NCBI GenBank assembly: GCA_002321395.1 | Contig: DCMK01000064.1 | Location: forward strand, 2,776 to 10,179 | DNA from: Caryophanales bacterium UBA1624 | Lineage (GTDB): Bacteria; Bacillota_I; Bacilli_A; RFN20; CAG-826 | DNA: 7,404 bases | Reading direction: 5' to 3' | In this document: in pieces, positions 5,065 through 7,404 of the stretch | Numbering within the stretch: the first letter of the stretch is position 1 | Layout of the letters: each line of letters starts with the position of its first letter | Notes under the pieces: model-generated | The model's database searches: none | What the model was told of the DNA's origin: nothing | Seen by the model: only the letters and a program-made list of their open reading frames with translations | Made by a program: the position numbers and the translations under genes

Positions 5065-5993
5065 AAGAAGAAAGAAAAGACGCCATCCGGGTCGATGGGG
5101 TCAACAAAGACTATGGCCATGGGAGGGGCAATTTCGGGGTGTCCTTCTCCGTCAAAGAGGGGGAGGCTTTCGGGATCGTCGGCGAGAACGGGGCGGGGAA
5201 GACCACCTTGCTCCGGCAGGTGATGGGGTTCATCAAACCCGATTCGGGGAAGATCGGCATCTACGGCTTCGACGCCTACGAAGATTCAGCCCTCACCAAA
5301 CCCTATATCGGCTACATCCCTGGGGAAATCAACTTCCCCGATGTGCGGAGCGGGAATGAGTTCCTGCATAACTACGGGACGGCCATGGGGATGAAGGAGG
5401 GCGACTTCGCCTACGCGGATGAGCTCATCTCAAGGATGCAGCTGGACGTAAGGGCCTATCCGAAAAGGATGAGCAAGGGCATGAAGCAGAAAACCAGCAT
5501 CGTCGCCGCGATGATGCTGAAATCCCCCATCCTCATTATGGACGAGCCTTCGATCGGGCTGGACCCTTTGATGAGGGAGGAGCTTCTGACCTTGATCTTG
5601 GAACAGAAGCAGCGCGGGGCCACGATTCTGATGACCTCCAACACGATCGAAGAGCTGGAGCGGGTGTGCGATAAAGTCGCCTACATGTCCGCGGGGAAGA
5701 TCATCGACGTGGCTGATGTCCAGGAAATCAAGAACTGCCCCTGCCGCGATTACAAAATCGGCTTCGAAAGCAAGAAGGATTACCTCTGCTTCTCCAAAAG
5801 GAGGAAGGAGATCCTGCGCGTTCAGCCTTCCTTCAACCAAGTCACCGTGCGGGTGAAGAAGCAGGACATCCCAAAACTCTTGGATGAGCTGGAAAAAAGC
5901 AAAGTCGCCTATTTGTCCGAGGTCAAATACAACCTCACGACCTATTTCACCGAGAAAAGAAAGCAACAAGCGCTGGGAGGAGAAATGAAATGA
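5061..5993 (+). CDS. ABC transporter ATP-binding protein 2 (H-loop His replaced by Asn)
   Basis: This 310-residue ATPase is clearly related to its upstream neighbour, sharing the KDYG.GRG N-terminus, VSFSV, MGF..PDSG and YIPGE. Walker A is GENGAGKTT (41-49), the signature is SKGMK (138-142) and Walker B has Glu162 (ILIMDEPSIGLD). The switch position reads MTSNTIEEL, so Asn194 (codon AAC at 5640-5642) replaces the normal His. The Q-loop again has Gly (YIPGE, 85-89). A C-terminal extension of about 100 residues ends in NLTTYFTEKRKQQ. Translation is coupled to the first ATPase by the ATGA overlap, with GGAGG at 5047-5051 nine bases upstream. The next gene overlaps its stop in the same way. The three genes probably encode one transporter with a heterodimeric ATPase in which this subunit may hydrolyse ATP poorly; that last point is inference. 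Confidence 0.9.
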   Translation: MKEERKDAIRVDGVNKDYGHGRGNFGVSFSVKEGEAFGIVGENGAGKTTLLRQVMGFIKPDSGKIGIYGFDAYEDSALTKPYIGYIPGEINFPDVRSGNEFLHNYGTAMGMKEGDFAYADELISRMQLDVRAYPKRMSKGMKQKTSIVAAMMLKSPILIMDEPSIGLDPLMREELLTLILEQKQRGATILMTSNTIEELERVCDKVAYMSAGKIIDVADVQEIKNCPCRDYKIGFESKKDYLCFSKRRKEILRVQPSFNQVTVRVKKQDIPKLLDELEKSKVAYLSEVKYNLTTYFTEKRKQQALGGEMK

Positions 5994-7404
5994 AAAACGA
6001 AAAAGAAGCTTTGGCCGTCGCAGCCCCGGAGCAAGGGGATGCCATGGCTTTGCCCCCGGAGACCTCCGCGGGCCAAAGGAAGACCAGGAAGCGGGGGCTT
6101 TTCTCCGCTCCTTTGTTCAAGGAATCCCTCCATTCCAACCGCCGCGGATTGACCGCCGTCTCGGTGGGGAATGCGCTGATCATGGTGATCATCGTCTCCA
6201 TCCTCTCGACCCTCCACATCAATTCCACCGCGACCGCGTTGGCGGATCTGTTCGACAACGCCGAATACGAGACTTCCATCAAAGGCGGGGCCATCTCGCT
6301 TTATTCGGCTTATGGCAACACCGCGGAGGCCTATGAGTCTTTCCTTTCCGCCGATGAGCAAGCCAAGAGCGTGGTCGGAGAAAGCGTGGAGAAAGTCAAC
6401 GACCCCACCCTCATCTCCTCCATCGACGCGGCGAAGAAGCTCTACGACCTGACTTACCGGGCCACCACCGGGAGCGAAGAGGTCAAAAACGCCACCGCGA
6501 AGAACGCCACCCTGGAAGTGGCCAACAAAACCATCGAAACCTCCGCCGAATACTCCGATCAGGAAAAGCTCGCGGCCAAATCCATCCTCTCTTACTACTT
6601 CACCCTCTATGGGGAGGACAAGACCAAGACCGATCAGGAAATCCTGAAGGAAGCGATCCCTCTTTCCTTCGCGGATCTGGTCTCTTCTTCCTATGGCTTG
6701 GACGAAGAGAAGAAGGGCGCCGTTCACGCCGTCTTCAGCCAAGCCGTGTCCGACGTCTACGATTCTTCCAAGGAGGAAAAGCAAGCTGAGGTTGAGGCTT
6801 CGTTGAAGCTGCTCCCCCTCCTCTCTTCCTCGGAGGAAGGAGCCTTCGTCTCCACCCTCTGCGATGATCTTTCCGAACTCTATCAAACGGACAAGGCGGC
6901 TTATTTGGCCGATCCGAGCATCCGCGGCGAGGAGGTTTCCTCCTCCTGTCAGAAAGAGGTGATGGCCACTTTATCCGAATACGCCTATTACCAATATCTC
7001 CCCGATTTCACCGTCGAATACAAAACCAATGAGCTCGGTTGGCCGATCCGCCTCGTCGGAACCGGGAAATACGGCAGCAACGGGAACGAAATCATGGAAG
7101 AGGTTGCCGTGAAAATCTACAACCCCGACGTTTGCGTCAAAGAAAGCGAGAAGATGGGCAAAACCAGCAACATGCTGCAGAAGATGCACAAGGAAGCGCT
7201 GACGGGAGAGCCCTATAGCGAGTTGGAAATCTCCCTGGCCAAAGAGGAGGCCGATTCCAATCTAAAGATGATCTCCGGCTACCTTTCCTCCTTCATGAAG
7301 GACTATCTGATCCGCGATGGGGGCAAAAACGCCTATTTCGATGGGGACTCCATCGATAAAGACGGGATTTCTTACCGCGTGGAGAAGGAAATCTCCCGGA
7401 TGGC
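5990..7404 (+). CDS. ABC-2-like permease with large extracytoplasmic domain (3' end beyond window)
   Basis: An uninterrupted frame of 471 codons starts at ATG 5990, overlaps the second ATPase stop as ATGA, and has GGGAGGAG (5975-5982) 7 nt upstream. It has no stop before the window edge. The protein begins with a polar Ala/Pro/Lys-rich cytoplasmic tail (1-36) and a short amphipathic stretch (GLFSAPLFKESLHSNRRG). A single membrane helix follows at about 55-75 (TAVSVGNALIMVIIVSILSTL). At least 390 hydrophilic residues then follow without another helix. They are predicted to lie outside the membrane and are rich in Glu, Lys, Ser, Ala and Tyr (for example KNATAKNATLEVANK, then EYAYYQYLPDFTVEYK). 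One N-terminal helix followed by a big outer domain is typical of ABC-2 permeases whose remaining helices sit at the C-terminus, here missing. With the two ATPases it should form the exporter. The outer domain shows no recognisable enzyme motif, so the substrate is unknown. Confidence 0.85.
   Translation, partial: MKNEKEALAVAAPEQGDAMALPPETSAGQRKTRKRGLFSAPLFKESLHSNRRGLTAVSVGNALIMVIIVSILSTLHINSTATALADLFDNAEYETSIKGGAISLYSAYGNTAEAYESFLSADEQAKSVVGESVEKVNDPTLISSIDAAKKLYDLTYRATTGSEEVKNATAKNATLEVANKTIETSAEYSDQEKLAAKSILSYYFTLYGEDKTKTDQEILKEAIPLSFADLVSSSYGLDEEKKGAVHAVFSQAVSDVYDSSKEEKQAEVEASLKLLPLLSSSEEGAFVSTLCDDLSELYQTDKAAYLADPSIRGEEVSSSCQKEVMATLSEYAYYQYLPDFTVEYKTNELGWPIRLVGTGKYGSNGNEIMEEVAVKIYNPDVCVKESEKMGKTSNMLQKMHKEALTGEPYSELEISLAKEEADSNLKMISGYLSSFMKDYLIRDGGKNAYFDGDSIDKDGISYRVEKEISRM

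Noticed and set aside
5942..6886. Minus-strand frame of 314 codons opposite the ABC permease
   Set aside because: It is rich in Gly, Asp and Arg with no domain. The plus strand has a continuous frame with a ribosome binding site and ATGA coupling.
1..7404. CRISPR array, mobile element, tRNA/rRNA, or recoded (TGA = Trp) genome
   Set aside because: No spaced repeats, terminal inverted repeats, transposase or integrase frames, or tRNA cloverleaf were seen. TGA terminates genes at sensible C-termini and TGG is used for Trp.

Overview
The window reads like a chromosomal segment of a low-to-mid GC Bacillota, most plausibly a gut-type Bacilli/Erysipelotrichia-like lineage. This placement is inference. 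It rests on the RibU-type ECF transporter under an FMN riboswitch, the AGGAGG-type ribosome binding sites, and the tandem BcrA-like ABC ATPases feeding one large ABC-2 permease. TGA ends five of the genes and TGG encodes Trp, so the standard bacterial code applies. There are no tRNA or rRNA genes, IS elements, phage genes or CRISPR arrays.

Left part (1-2646): the 3' part of a small six-helix DUF308/HdeD-like membrane protein gene converges on, and overlaps by 11 bp, a riboflavin transporter gene (ribU) on the minus strand. The ribU leader holds a nearly complete FMN riboswitch, preceded by a perfect TATAAT box. It is followed by a small hairpin that buries the ribU Shine-Dalgarno and runs into a T-tract. 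Divergently, from the same intergenic region, runs a membrane-bound diguanylate cyclase (about seven helices plus a GGDEF domain). It ends at a perfect-stem terminator.

Middle (2629-4098): on the minus strand, a TetR-family regulator is followed after 36 bp by a histidine-phosphatase-superfamily protein. The phosphatase stop codon lies in the loop of the diguanylate cyclase terminator, so one hairpin may serve both converging genes.

Right part (4055-7404): divergent from tetR and sharing a compact overlapping promoter region is a translationally coupled operon. It encodes ABC ATPase 1, ABC ATPase 2 and a large ABC-2-like permease that runs off the window. Both junctions are 4-base ATGA overlaps. 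The ATPases are related to each other but not equivalent: the second has Asn in place of the H-loop His. The permease has one N-terminal helix followed by at least 390 residues of predicted extracytoplasmic domain. The layout suggests a TetR-controlled exporter or envelope-stress/drug-efflux system; its substrate cannot be read from the sequence.
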